64,000 bases of DNA from contig NZ_JBANCG010000001.1 of the NCBI RefSeq assembly GCF_037026715.1, positions 62,001-126,000 on the forward strand, given 5' to 3'. Below the pieces are notes generated by a model. The model did not search any database and had not been told where the DNA came from. It saw only the letters and a program-made list of their open reading frames with translations. The translations under genes were made by a program, and so were the position numbers. Below, piece by piece: positions 26,782 through 35,727 of this stretch (positions are counted from its first letter, which is position 1; each line of letters begins with the position of its first letter). The DNA comes from Breoghania sp037026715. GTDB lineage: Bacteria; Pseudomonadota; Alphaproteobacteria; Rhizobiales; Stappiaceae.

Positions 26782-27888
26782 TCAGCCCGGAAAGGGGCGC
26801 GGGGCGGGGCAGCGGGAGGAAAACGCCAGCACCTTGAACAGGGTTCCCATCTGATCCGGTGCCGCAAGCCGCTCGACGTCGTCGCGGATGCGCTCCTGAA
26901 CCGCGACGTCCTTTCCCGAGCCGAGGCTGCCGGCGCGTTCCAGCAGGCCGAGTGCGACGAGGAAATCCCCCTGGGTCATCGGTCCGTGGATTGCCGCGCC
27001 CTCCTCGCGCGCCGCACGTGCCAAGGCCTCGAAGTTCACATGGGCGGTGATGTCCGCCTCGCCCGGATTGGCGAACGGATCGGCGAAGGCATGCCGTTCC
27101 AGGGCCTGAAGGGTGTCGCCGATCGCCGTGCGTTCGTAGCCGTAGTCGATCACCAGCGCCGCGCCGCCGTGGCGTGTCAGCCGGGCGGCGATATCGCCGG
27201 CGATCGCGTTGGCAACCGGCTGGGTTTCGAGGATTGCGCCGTCGCCGATGCCGCGCGCCTTCGGGTTCGCGATGTCTTCCGGCAGGCCGGCGGTGTCCAG
27301 CCGGGCCGGTCCGGCCGCGAACATGAGATCGCCGCTCCCGCGATCCAGACCGACCACGCGCTCGTGCCAGTTGCCGGAGGCAAGCACATACTGGCGGATC
27401 GGCAGGGCATCGAAGAATTCGTTGGCGACGAGGATGGTCGGGCCCTCCGGCACGCTTTCGAGGGTTTCGTGCCAGGTCCGCGGCAGGGGAGCTGCGGCAA
27501 GGGTTTGTTCCTGCGCGGATCTGAGGCGCGGGCTGGTTTCCACCAGATGCACATGCGCCGCCGCGCAGAAACCCGGGTCCAGGCGGGCGACCCGCAGCAC
27601 GTCCGCCATCAGCGTGCCTCGTCCGGGCCCGAGTTCGACGAGGTTGAGCTTCTCCGGGCGGCCGAGACCGCTCCAGACCTCAAGGCACCAGGCGCCGATG
27701 AGTTCGCCGAACATCTGGCTGACTTCCGGCGCCGTGGTGAAATCGCCGGAGGTGCCGAACGGTTCGCGGCGCATGTAGTAGCCGTGTTGGGGGTCGGCGA
27801 GGCACAGGCCCATGTAGTCGGCGACGCTGATCGGTCCCGCCGTCTCGATCAGCGCCTTGATGCGGGTCTTCAGTGCGGTCTCGCTCAC
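26782..27888 (-). CDS. SAM-dependent methyltransferase (MidA/NDUFAF7 family)
   Basis: 368 residues from GTG 27888, which overlaps the lgt TGA as GTGA; an upstream ATG would lie inside lgt. Marks: YMGLCLADPQHGYYMRREPF, FTTAPEVSQMFGELIGAW, LVELGPGRGTLMADVLR and LVANEFFDALPIRQY. VIDYGYERTAIGDTLQA follows. The mitochondrial homologue dimethylates an arginine of a complex I subunit. The bacterial role is presumed similar. Confidence 0.92.
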   Translation of the reverse strand: MSETALKTRIKALIETAGPISVADYMGLCLADPQHGYYMRREPFGTSGDFTTAPEVSQMFGELIGAWCLEVWSGLGRPEKLNLVELGPGRGTLMADVLRVARLDPGFCAAAHVHLVETSPRLRSAQEQTLAAAPLPRTWHETLESVPEGPTILVANEFFDALPIRQYVLASGNWHERVVGLDRGSGDLMFAAGPARLDTAGLPEDIANPKARGIGDGAILETQPVANAIAGDIAARLTRHGGAALVIDYGYERTAIGDTLQALERHAFADPFANPGEADITAHVNFEALARAAREEGAAIHGPMTQGDFLVALGLLERAGSLGSGKDVAVQERIRDDVERLAAPDQMGTLFKVLAFSSRCPAPRPFPG

Positions 27889-28733
27889 GCCTTGCGCCCC
27901 TTGTCGGTCTCGCCGCCGTTCGCGTGCTTGCGCACGGCCCAAACCATCAGAAACGCGCCCGCGACGATCATGGGCAGGGAGAGCTGCATGCCCATGGTGG
28001 TGCCGAAGGAGAGAAAGCCGATCTGCTCGTCCGGCATGCGGAAGCGCTCGCCGATGAGGCGGGCGATGCCGTATCCCGCCGCAAAGGCGCCGGCAATGAA
28101 GCCGGGCTTTCGCAGCATTTCGAAGCGATGGCTCAGGAGGCGCATGGCGAGAAACAGGACGACACCCTCAAGGGCTGCTTCGTAGAGCTGGCTCGGGTGG
28201 CGGGGAAGGGGGCCGCCCCCGGGAAAGACCATCGCCCAGGGAACATCGGTGACACGCCCCCAAAGCTCGCCATTGATGAAATTGGCGATACGGCCAAAGA
28301 AGAGGCCGATGGGGGCCGCCGTGCCGGCAAGATCGAACAGCGTGAGCATCGAAATGCGGCGCAGCCGCGCGAAGATCACCATCGCGAGCACGGTGCCGAG
28401 GAAGCCGCCGTGGAAGGACATGCCGCCCTGCCAGACATGAAAGATCTCGGCCGGATGCTCGGTGAAATAGGGCAGATTGTAGATGAGCACGTAGCCGAGC
28501 CGTCCGCCGAGGACGATGCCCAGCGTGGCCCAGAGGACGAAATCGTCAATATCGGCGGCCGAGGGACGCGGCGTTGCCTGCCAGAGCCGGTCGGTGCGCA
28601 CCAGGCGTGTCATGTACCGCCACGCGAGCAGGATGCCGACGATATAGGCCAGCGCATACCAGCGGATCGCGAAGGGACCCAGTTCGATCAGGACGGGGTC
28701 GATGGCGGGGTAGGGAAGGACGAAAAGGGGCAT
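27885..28733 (-). CDS. lgt: Prolipoprotein diacylglyceryl transferase
   Basis: 282 residues with about seven membrane helices. Family blocks: AFHVWQGGMSFHGGFLG-type segment (HVWQGGMSFHGGFLGTVLAM), GRIANFINGELWGRVTDVPW and RHPSQLYEAALEGVVLF. Lgt transfers diacylglycerol from phosphatidylglycerol to the lipobox cysteine, the first step of lipoprotein maturation; the lipoprotein at 24029-24568 is a natural client. Head of the lgt-midA-pgeF run. Confidence 0.97.
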   Translation of the reverse strand: MPLFVLPYPAIDPVLIELGPFAIRWYALAYIVGILLAWRYMTRLVRTDRLWQATPRPSAADIDDFVLWATLGIVLGGRLGYVLIYNLPYFTEHPAEIFHVWQGGMSFHGGFLGTVLAMVIFARLRRISMLTLFDLAGTAAPIGLFFGRIANFINGELWGRVTDVPWAMVFPGGGPLPRHPSQLYEAALEGVVLFLAMRLLSHRFEMLRKPGFIAGAFAAGYGIARLIGERFRMPDEQIGFLSFGTTMGMQLSLPMIVAGAFLMVWAVRKHANGGETDKGRKA

Positions 28734-29044
28734 CGGGCGTCATCTGCCTTGTGGCATCCGGGGCGAAGATCCGGCGGGAACCCGTCCGGTTTGCGCGGGA
28801 CGTTGGTCATTCGGGGCGGCCTAGTCAAGACGGCTTGCCGTCGGTCGCATCCGGGAGATGTCTCCTGCCGCCCGGGGATATGGGGCTGTCTGCGGCGTGA
28901 TGGATATGGGCCTGTTGCAGTGCGATGCAAACGGACTTACCTATTGCAGGAGGAATTAGGTCCGGCGCGCCCGATCCAGAGATCTCCGCCCGGAGATCCG
29001 GGTCCGAGGCCCGGACAGGATCGCCGATGGCCAAGGAGCCCGCC
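28734..29044. other. Divergent intergenic region lgt/ubiK
   Basis: 311 bp, no gene seen. A weak candidate promoter for ubiK is TTGCAG (28915-28920), 17 bp, TACCTA (28938-28943). GAGATCTCCGCCCGGAGATCC near 28980 forms a small imperfect hairpin in the ubiK leader. Confidence 0.4.
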
Positions 29045-29380
29045 ATGACCCAGTCCAACAATCGTCTGTTCGACGATTTCGCCAAGATGATGACGGATGC
29101 CGCAGGCGTCGCCCAGGGAATGCGGCGGGAGGTGGAGACGGCTTTCCGCGCCCAGGCCGAACGCTTCCTCGCCGATATGGATGTCGTTTCGCGCGAGGAA
29201 TTCGAGGCCGTGAAGGAAATGGCCGCCCGCGCCCGCGATGACGCCGATGCGCTTTCCGCCCGCGTGGCCGCTCTGGAAGAGGCCCTATCAGTGGGCAAGA
29301 CGGATGGCAAGCCGGCCGGCAAGGCTGCCAAGGCCGGCTCGAGCAGGCGTCCGGCAGACAAGGCGAGCGACGCTTCCTGA
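29045..29380 (+). CDS. ubiK: UbiK-like accessory factor (BMFP domain)
   Basis: 111 residues from ATG 29045, chosen because AAGGAG lies 6 nt upstream; ATG 29027 would place that site inside the gene. NRLFDDFAKMMTDAAGVAQG leads into a coiled coil (about 30-80) with VSREEFEAVKEMAARARDDA, the membrane-fusogenic BMFP type. A Lys/Ala-rich tail follows. UbiK assists ubiquinone synthesis under aerobic growth in gammaproteobacteria. Confidence 0.85.
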   Translation: MTQSNNRLFDDFAKMMTDAAGVAQGMRREVETAFRAQAERFLADMDVVSREEFEAVKEMAARARDDADALSARVAALEEALSVGKTDGKPAGKAAKAGSSRRPADKASDAS

Positions 29381-29664
29381 ACGTCACTCCGGTTACGGCG
29401 GAGCTTCTCCACAAGTTATCCCGCGCACTTTCGAAATGAATGATTTCGTGGTGCGTCAATATCGATCTATACTGATTTAAAAGGTAGATTCGCAGATATA
29501 GTCGTACGAATGTCATAATTCGCACGTCGAAAGCGATGCGGGATCACCCGGAACGATTTCGATCTCCTTGATCGGGATCCTTCCAAACTCAGCCTGACTG
29601 GGCACTCAAGCCCGCTATGGCGGCACGAGCGGACCCTTTCAGACGCCAGGCGCGAGGACCGCTC

Positions 29665-30165
29665 ATGAGCCTGATCGAAATCGAAGCCGACCGGCAATCC
29701 AATCCCGTCGACACAATCGAGCAGATCGCCGCAATCAATGATTGGGCGTTCGAGCGTTCCGGTGAAGACGAGATCACGATTTCCGTCGCAGCTCACTGGT
29801 GCGACTATCACGTCTCGTTCTCCTGGATGGAGGACGTTGAGGCCCTGCATCTGGCCTGCGCCTTCGATCTCAAGGTCGTGGAGGCGCGGCGCACGGAGGT
29901 GGTCCGGCTGCTCGCGCTCGTCAACGAACAGCTCTGGATGGGGCATTTCGATCTTTGGAACCGCGAAGGTGTTGTGATCTTCCGCCAGTCGCTGCTGCTT
30001 GCGGGCGGCGCGGAGGCGACTGCGGAGCAGATCGAGGGTCTTCTTACCAATGCACTTGAGTCCTGCGAACGCTACTACCAGGCGTTCCAGTTTGTTGTCT
30101 GGGCCGGCAAGAGCGCTGGTGAGGCGCTGGAGTCGGTCATGTTCGAGACTGTCGGCGAAGCATGA
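29665..30165 (+). CDS. YbjN domain-containing protein
   Basis: 166 residues from ATG 29665, with GAGGA 7 nt upstream. The YbjN fold shows as ISVAAHWCDYHVSFSWMEDV, LALVNEQLWMGHFDLWNREG and VVIFRQSLLLAGG. This family is a small type III secretion chaperone-like fold; its members in alphaproteobacteria lie beside proC as here. Function uncertain. The stop overlaps the proC start by 4 bp (ATGA), so the two are translationally coupled. Confidence 0.88.
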   Translation: MSLIEIEADRQSNPVDTIEQIAAINDWAFERSGEDEITISVAAHWCDYHVSFSWMEDVEALHLACAFDLKVVEARRTEVVRLLALVNEQLWMGHFDLWNREGVVIFRQSLLLAGGAEATAEQIEGLLTNALESCERYYQAFQFVVWAGKSAGEALESVMFETVGEA

Positions 30166-30977
30166 AACTTGAAAAATCCAGTCCGTTGCTTCTTGTCGGT
30201 GCCGGCAAGATGGGCGGCGCCATGCTTGCGGGATGGGTCGAGCAGGGCATCGACCCTGCCGCCATCGTCGTGTGCGATCCCCGGCCCTCCGAAGAAATGG
30301 CGGCGCTTCTTGCCGCCAAGGGTATCCGCCATGTCACGGCCGTGCCGGGCGATCTGACGCCGGCCGTTGTGCTCATCGCAGTCAAGCCGCAGATGATGGC
30401 GGAGGCGCTGGAGTCGCTGAAGCCGGTCGTCGGCACCGGGACACTCGTCGTCTCGATTGCCGCGGGCAAGACGATCGGGACATTCGAGGCGGCTTTCGGG
30501 GGCGTGCCCGTGGTGCGCGCCATGCCCAACACCCCGGCACAAGTTGGACGCGGCATGACGGCCGTCTTCGCCAATGCCGCCGTTTCCTCTGATCAGAAGC
30601 ATCTCGTCGAGGACCTGCTGTCCGGCATCGGCGCGGTTGCCTGGCTCGACGACGAGGGCGAAATGGACGCGGTGACGGCCGTCTCCGGGTCCGGTCCGGC
30701 CTATGTCTTCCTTTTGGCAGAATGTCTGGCGGAAGCGGGACGCAAGGCAGGACTTTCTCCCGAACTTGCCGAAACGCTCGCGCGCCAGACCGTGGCGGGT
30801 GCCGGAGAGCTTCTCTACCGGTCCGATCTCGATGCGGCAACGCTGCGCAAGAACGTGACGTCTCCGGGCGGCACGACGGCGGCGGCGCTGTCGGTGCTGA
30901 TGGCGGACGACGGCTTCCAGCCGCTGCTTGATGCTGCGGTCAAGGCAGCGGCGGATCGTTCGCGCGAACTCGGCTGA
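30162..30977 (+). CDS. proC: Pyrroline-5-carboxylate reductase
   Basis: 271 residues. The N-terminal Rossmann motif LLVGAGKMGGAMLAGW binds NAD(P)H, VRAMPNTPAQVGRGMTAVF is a family block, and the C-terminal AVSGSGPAYVFLLAECLAEA and VTSPGGTTAAALSVL form the dimer and substrate site. It catalyses the last step of proline synthesis. The start overlaps the ybjN-like gene. Confidence 0.97.
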   Translation: MKLEKSSPLLLVGAGKMGGAMLAGWVEQGIDPAAIVVCDPRPSEEMAALLAAKGIRHVTAVPGDLTPAVVLIAVKPQMMAEALESLKPVVGTGTLVVSIAAGKTIGTFEAAFGGVPVVRAMPNTPAQVGRGMTAVFANAAVSSDQKHLVEDLLSGIGAVAWLDDEGEMDAVTAVSGSGPAYVFLLAECLAEAGRKAGLSPELAETLARQTVAGAGELLYRSDLDAATLRKNVTSPGGTTAAALSVLMADDGFQPLLDAAVKAAADRSRELG

Positions 30978-31052
30978 TGCGGTGTTTCCGCCTCCACGGC
31001 TTTGAAAAGTCACGCTGCAGGCCTATCTCTCGCTAAACGGAGGTGACCTGCG

Positions 31053-31721
31053 ATGACGACCGAAAAGACCCGCAAATCCATTCTCGATGCCTTCATGGGG
31101 CTTGTCGCTGAACGGTCGTGGCCGGACGTGACCATGGCGGCGGTGGCGGAGCGCGCCGGCGTCAAGCCCTCCGCCTTGCGCAAGGTCTATGATGGCCGCA
31201 TGGCGATCCTCGCCGATTTCTATCGCCGTATCGATGCCGAAGTCCTGGATGGTACCGAAGCCGAACTGGCCGAGGAGCCGGCGCTGGACCGCCTGTTCGA
31301 TGTGCTGATGCGCCGGCTCGATGCGCTGGAGCCGCACAAGCCCGCGCTTGAGGCGATCTATCGCGCCGCTCGCACCGATCCGGTCTTTGCCGCCGAACTC
31401 AATTCGCTTGCTTTGACCTCCCTGCGCTGGATGCTGACGGCCGCTGGCATCAATGCCGGCGGAGTGCGCGGGTTGGCGCTGACGCAAGCTCTTGTCGTGG
31501 CTTACATCAAGGTCATGCGGGTCTGGTTCAAGGACGAGGATCCGGGCAAGGCCCGCACAATGGCGGCGCTCGACCGCGAGTTGAAACGCGGATCGGATCT
31601 GCTTGATCGCCTCGATCGGGCGGAGCGCTGGTTTGCGCCGTTCAAGCGCGTCTTTGCCGACCGCCGTCGTCGGGGAGCGGATGTGCCGGACAACGGACCG
31701 GTGGCTGCGGCCGAGGTCTAG
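31053..31721 (+). CDS. TetR family transcriptional regulator
   Basis: 222 residues. The N-terminal HTH is clear: RKSILDAFMGLVAERSWPDV, then TMAAVAERAGVKPSALRKVY and RMAILADFYRRIDAEVL. The ligand domain is unremarkable. The strong GGAGGTGACC ribosome binding site precedes ATG 31053. It follows proC by 75 bp and may share its transcript; its target and ligand are unknown. Convergent with the histidine kinase. Confidence 0.88.
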   Translation: MTTEKTRKSILDAFMGLVAERSWPDVTMAAVAERAGVKPSALRKVYDGRMAILADFYRRIDAEVLDGTEAELAEEPALDRLFDVLMRRLDALEPHKPALEAIYRAARTDPVFAAELNSLALTSLRWMLTAAGINAGGVRGLALTQALVVAYIKVMRVWFKDEDPGKARTMAALDRELKRGSDLLDRLDRAERWFAPFKRVFADRRRRGADVPDNGPVAAAEV

Positions 31722-31773
31722 TCTTCGCGTTCGCGCTTCTCCCGCACTCCAAAAGGTTGCGCGTTTCCCACCG

Positions 31774-33198
31774 TCAATCCGGAATGCGCACCACAGCGCG
31801 CAGGCCGCCCAGCGGGCTGTCCTCCAGTACCAGATCGCCGCCATGACCGCGGGCGATGTCGCGGGCGATGGTCAGGCCCAGTCCCGTGCCCGTGGAATCG
31901 AGATTGCGGGCATCGTCGAAGCGGTGGAACGGGCGGAAGGCGTCTTCGCGATCTTCTGCCGGGATGCCGGGACCGTCGTCATCCACCGTGATCGTCAGCC
32001 AGCCACGCTCGTGCCGGCCGGATATCTCCACGCATTTGCCGTGCCGGGCTGCATTGGCGACGAGGTTGGTCAGACAGCGGCGGAAGGCGCTTGCCTTCAC
32101 GCGCACGACCGGGGCGCCCCTGTAGCTGGAAGAGGCCTTGGCGCCGGCGGTTTCAGCATCTGCCTCCAGATCCTCCACCATCAGCGCAATGTCGATATCG
32201 GAGGGGATCTCGTCGCCGTCGCCTCGGGCGAAGGCGAGATAGGCCTCCAGCATCGAGTTCATCTCCTCGATGTCGCGTTTGAGCCCCTCGGTTTCCTCGT
32301 TGTCACCGATCAGCGCCAGTTCCAGCCGGAAACGGGTGAGGATGGTGCGCAGGTCGTGGCTGACGCCCGCAAGCATGATCGTGCGCTGCTCGATCTGGCG
32401 CTCGATGCGCCGGCTCATGCGTTGGAAGGCGGCGGATGCGCGCCGGACCTCTTCCGCGCCACGTGGCCTGAAGCCTTCGACCGGATGTCCCTTGCCGAAG
32501 CTTTCCATGGAATCGGCCAGTTTCTGGATCGGGCGGATCTGGTTGCGCAGGAACAACAGCGCCACACCAAGAAGGACCAACGACGTGGAGACCATCCAGA
32601 CCAGGAAGATATGCGAATTCGATGCGTAGGTCTGGCTACGCCGCGTGATCACCCTGAGCACATTGTGCTTCATCTGGATGCGGATCTCGACGAATTGCGA
32701 CTTGCCGACGGTATCGATCCAGAAGGGGCGGCCAATCTGCGTGCGGATTTCCTCGCTGAGCGCCCTGTCGAGCAGCGAGAAGAAGGGCTTCGGCCGCGGC
32801 GAGGGCAGGGGGGAGGGAGGCAACACCGAAATCGAGAGCTTCAGATCCTGGCTTGCGATGCGCGTGATCGTCTCGAAATCGGGGTCCTGCGGATAGGCCT
32901 CAATGACCGAGATGACTGAGGCGATCTCGCCGACGACCGCCTGCGAAAGTCGCCTGGTCACCGTTTCCCAGTGCTTCTGCATGAACAGGAACGCCATGAG
33001 GGACTGCAGCAGCAGCATCGGGATGACGATGATCAGGATCGTGCGGGGAAAGAGGCCTTTCGGCATGTGCCGGCGCAGCCACTGCGCGAAGATGCGGTAA
33101 AAACGGATCACGGGTGCCAGAATGTTCATGCGGCCAGCCGCGGCGGCCAGGGAGCTCAATCGCTGCGATAACTTCGTGCGAATCTCGGCCAGGATCAT
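31774..33198 (-). CDS. EnvZ-like sensor histidine kinase
   Basis: 474 residues. TM1 (about 52-70) and TM2 (about 197-216) bound a periplasmic domain of about 125 residues. HAMP follows (IRPIQKLADSMESFGKGHPV), then the H-box MLAGVSHDLRTILTRFRLEL, N-box LVANAARHG, and G-boxes DDGPGIP and GTGLGLTIA. The H-box has Ile where EnvZ has Pro after Thr. It should phosphorylate the OmpR-type regulator encoded 7 bp upstream. Signal unknown. Confidence 0.93.
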   Translation of the reverse strand: MILAEIRTKLSQRLSSLAAAAGRMNILAPVIRFYRIFAQWLRRHMPKGLFPRTILIIVIPMLLLQSLMAFLFMQKHWETVTRRLSQAVVGEIASVISVIEAYPQDPDFETITRIASQDLKLSISVLPPSPLPSPRPKPFFSLLDRALSEEIRTQIGRPFWIDTVGKSQFVEIRIQMKHNVLRVITRRSQTYASNSHIFLVWMVSTSLVLLGVALLFLRNQIRPIQKLADSMESFGKGHPVEGFRPRGAEEVRRASAAFQRMSRRIERQIEQRTIMLAGVSHDLRTILTRFRLELALIGDNEETEGLKRDIEEMNSMLEAYLAFARGDGDEIPSDIDIALMVEDLEADAETAGAKASSSYRGAPVVRVKASAFRRCLTNLVANAARHGKCVEISGRHERGWLTITVDDDGPGIPAEDREDAFRPFHRFDDARNLDSTGTGLGLTIARDIARGHGGDLVLEDSPLGGLRAVVRIPD

Positions 33199-33205
33199 CG
33201 CCCGC

Positions 33206-33913
33206 TCAATCGATCAGGAGGCGGTAGCCGATTCCGCGCACCGTCTGGAGGTAGATCGGGTTGGAGGGATCCGCCTCGATCTTTCGGCGCAGCCGATTGA
33301 TCTGGACGTCAGCGGTGCGTTCTCCCTTGCCCATGTCTCCGCCGACGATCATGTGCCGCGGAACGGTTTCTCCCCCGCTCGCGGCAAAGATCGCAAGGAT
33401 CTGCTTTTCGCGATCGGTCAGGCGCACGGTCTCGTCGCCGCGCTTGAGTTCGCCACGCTCGGTCAGGAAGACATAAGGCCCGAACCGGATCTCCGGCAGC
33501 GGCGCCGGTTCGCTCGAACGCCCGCGCTTCAGGATGTTGTTGATGCGCAGTAGAAGTTCGCGCGGCTCGAAGGGCTTGGCGAGGTAGTCGTCCGCCCCCA
33601 GTTCCAGGCCGTGGATACGGTCGTCCGAATCCGTGCGCGCCGTCAGCATCAGGATGGGGACCTGGGACTTCTGCCGGATATCCTGCGCGAGGTCGAAACC
33701 GCTTTCGCCGGGCATCATCACGTCGAGGATGAGCAGGTCGAAATCAAGCCCGCGCAGGCGCCCGCGCGCCTCGGCCGCTGATGCCGCCAGGCTGACCCGG
33801 TATCCGTGCTCGCCCAGGAACCGGGACAGGAGGGTGCGGATGCGGTTGTCGTCGTCCACGATCAGCAGATGGGCGGCATCGTCGGCCGGAACGGTGCGGG
33901 GGTGCGCTTGCAT
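33206..33913 (-). CDS. OmpR-family response regulator (PetR-like)
   Basis: 235 residues from ATG 33913. The receiver domain has LLIVDDDNRIRTLLSRFLGE, the phospho-Asp in LLILDVMMPGESGF and Lys in DYLAKPFEPREL. The winged-helix DNA-binding domain ends with DVQINRLRRKIEADPSNPIY and LQTVRGIGYRLL. With the MarR gene just upstream (31 bp) it recalls the petP-petR pair of Rhodobacter capsulatus, though that pair sits next to petABC, which here lies about 18 kb away. Confidence 0.92.
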   Translation of the reverse strand: MQAHPRTVPADDAAHLLIVDDDNRIRTLLSRFLGEHGYRVSLAASAAEARGRLRGLDFDLLILDVMMPGESGFDLAQDIRQKSQVPILMLTARTDSDDRIHGLELGADDYLAKPFEPRELLLRINNILKRGRSSEPAPLPEIRFGPYVFLTERGELKRGDETVRLTDREKQILAIFAASGGETVPRHMIVGGDMGKGERTADVQINRLRRKIEADPSNPIYLQTVRGIGYRLLID

Positions 33914-33944
33914 CGTCTTTCGGTTCTCTCGCGCGCCGGGCGGC

Positions 33945-34481
33945 TCACTTCTTGCCGGCGAGGCGGGCGACGTGGGGACGTTCTGCATCGTTGATGATGC
34001 GGTACAGGAACTGGCGGGCAATCTCGCGCCCACCTTCGGGAAGCTCGCTCAGCGCCTTTTCCAGCCGCACCGATTGCGGAACGGACAACTGGTGGCTCAG
34101 CGCCTCGCCCTTCGCGGTCGGATAAAGTAACCGCTGTCGCCTGTCCTGCAAGCCCGTGCGCTGGTCGATGAAACCCTCGTCGACCAGCTGCTTCAGGACA
34201 CGCCCCAGACTCTGCTTGGTGATCTTCAGGATGTCGAGCAGTTCGGTCACCCGGATACCCGGATTTCGAGAGACGAAATGAAGCACGCGGTGGTGGGCGC
34301 GGCCGAAATCGTATTCGGCCAGGATCGCGTCCGGGTCCGAAATGAAGTCGCGATAGGCGAAGAACAGGAGCTCGATCAGCTCGTAGTGCAGCTTTTCCGG
34401 TTCCTGCGGGCCGCCATCGGTGCCTGCATTCGAGGCGGCATCCGCCCAATTTCGCGTCGCGTTGAAATTTACGTCAGCCAT
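33945..34481 (-). CDS. MarR family transcriptional regulator (PetP-like)
   Basis: 178 residues. The winged helix is plain: FGRAHHRVLHFVSRNPGIRV, then TELLDILKITKQSLGRVLKQ, LVDEGFIDQRTGLQDRRQRL and LYPTAKGEAL. First gene of the MarR-OmpR-EnvZ operon, divergent from ilvE. Its start codon abuts the -35 box of the presumed ilvE promoter, so binding near its own start would affect both. Confidence 0.9.
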   Translation of the reverse strand: MADVNFNATRNWADAASNAGTDGGPQEPEKLHYELIELLFFAYRDFISDPDAILAEYDFGRAHHRVLHFVSRNPGIRVTELLDILKITKQSLGRVLKQLVDEGFIDQRTGLQDRRQRLLYPTAKGEALSHQLSVPQSVRLEKALSELPEGGREIARQFLYRIINDAERPHVARLAGKK

Positions 34482-34482
34482 A

Positions 34483-34511
34483 TTGACTTATTTCGGACCG
34501 ATTGTTACACA
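34483..34511 (+). promoter_or_regulatory. Putative ilvE promoter
   Basis: TTGACT (34483-34488), 17-bp spacer, TACACA (34506-34511). It would give an ilvE leader of about 210 nt. GTCA-N7-TGAC (34473-34487) overlaps the -35 and the marR start and could be an operator half-site pair. Confidence 0.45.
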
Positions 34512-34728
34512 GAATGCAGCTTCGACGAAAGGAAAGAACATTTTCCCCGCGTCCAGGTTCGATCCGTTGCTTTCGGGCGGATCAGGATGGGGAGAAGATA
34601 CCGGTACTTTCGCTGCGACGCAAAGCCGCCACCTAGGGGGACGCCTTTAGCGCCGATATCGGGGCGGACATTGCAACGCAGTCGGGTCCGTGGGGGCCCG
34701 AACAACCAAAAATGTTGGAGAAGAGGAA

Positions 34729-35628
34729 ATGGCCGGGCCTGCATTCGACCAAATGGACGGTGAGATCTGGTTCGACGGGCAATTTGTCCCGTTTGCGGAC
34801 GCGAAAATCCACGTGCTGACGCATGGGCTTCACTATGCGAGCGCTGTGTTCGAGGGTGAACGGGCCTACTCCGGCCACGTGTTCAAGCTCGAAGAGCACA
34901 CCGAGCGACTGATCCAGTCGGCCCGGATCCTGGATTTCGAGATTCCCTTCACCGCCGAAGAGATCAACGACGCCACCAACGAGCTCCTGAAGCGCGAGAA
35001 GCTGACGGAGGCCTATGTGCGTCCGATCGCATGGCGTGGCTCCGAGGCGTTGGGCGTGTCGGCCCAGCACAACAAGATCCACACCGCGATCGCCGTGTGG
35101 CAGTGGCCGAGCTACTTCAAGCCTGAAGAGAAGCTGAAGGGCATCCGTCTCGATATCGCCGAGTATCGCCGGCCGGATCCCCGCACGATTCCGTGCAAGG
35201 CCAAGGCCGCCGGGCTCTACATGATCTGCACGCTGTCCAAGCATGCGGCCGAGCACAAGGGCTATGCCGATGCGGTGATGCTCGACTGGCAGGGCAACGT
35301 CGCCGAGGCAACCGGCGCCAACATCTTCTTCGTGAAGGATGGCGTCATTCACACGCCGACGCCGCACTGCTTCCTCGATGGCATCACCCGCCGCACTGTG
35401 ATCGGGCTTGCCCGCGACCGTGGCCTTGAGGTGAACGAGCGCACGATCGCGCCGGAGGAAATGGAAGGCTTCGAGGAATGCTTCCTGACCGGCACGGCAG
35501 CAGAGGTGACGCCGGTCTCCGAGGTCGGCCCCTATCACTTCGTGCCGGGCAAGATCTCCGAGCAGCTGATGCACGACTACGAGGCGTGCGTGCGCGCTCC
35601 GGGTGCCGCTGCGATAGCGGCTGAATAG
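34729..35628 (+). CDS. ilvE: Branched-chain amino acid aminotransferase
   Basis: 299 residues from ATG 34729, with GGAGAAGAGG directly upstream. Fold-type IV transaminase marks are GLHYASAVFEGERAYSG, the PLP-lysine region RTIPCKAKAAGLYMICTLSK and GNVAEATGANIFFVKDG. DGITRRTVIGLARDRG follows. It exchanges amino groups between glutamate and Leu, Ile or Val. It is followed by a strong terminator. A hairpin (CGGGTCC-GTGG-GGGCCCG) lies in the leader near 34683-34700. Confidence 0.94.
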   Translation: MAGPAFDQMDGEIWFDGQFVPFADAKIHVLTHGLHYASAVFEGERAYSGHVFKLEEHTERLIQSARILDFEIPFTAEEINDATNELLKREKLTEAYVRPIAWRGSEALGVSAQHNKIHTAIAVWQWPSYFKPEEKLKGIRLDIAEYRRPDPRTIPCKAKAAGLYMICTLSKHAAEHKGYADAVMLDWQGNVAEATGANIFFVKDGVIHTPTPHCFLDGITRRTVIGLARDRGLEVNERTIAPEEMEGFEECFLTGTAAEVTPVSEVGPYHFVPGKISEQLMHDYEACVRAPGAAAIAAE

Positions 35629-35663
35629 GGCCTCTGGCGAGAGGCCGAGGGGACGTCAGCAAA

Positions 35664-35701
35664 GAAAAGGCCGCCCAAGGGAAACCCGGGCGGCCTTTTT
35701 C
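35664..35701. terminator. Bidirectional intrinsic terminator between ilvE and the MFS gene
   Basis: Stem GGCCGCCC / GGGCGGCC with an inner GGG-AAA-CCC extension, flanked by AAAA on the left and TTTTTC on the right. It can serve both convergent genes. Confidence 0.85.
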
Positions 35702-35727
35702 TATTGGGCGGTTCTCGATCGCCAGCC

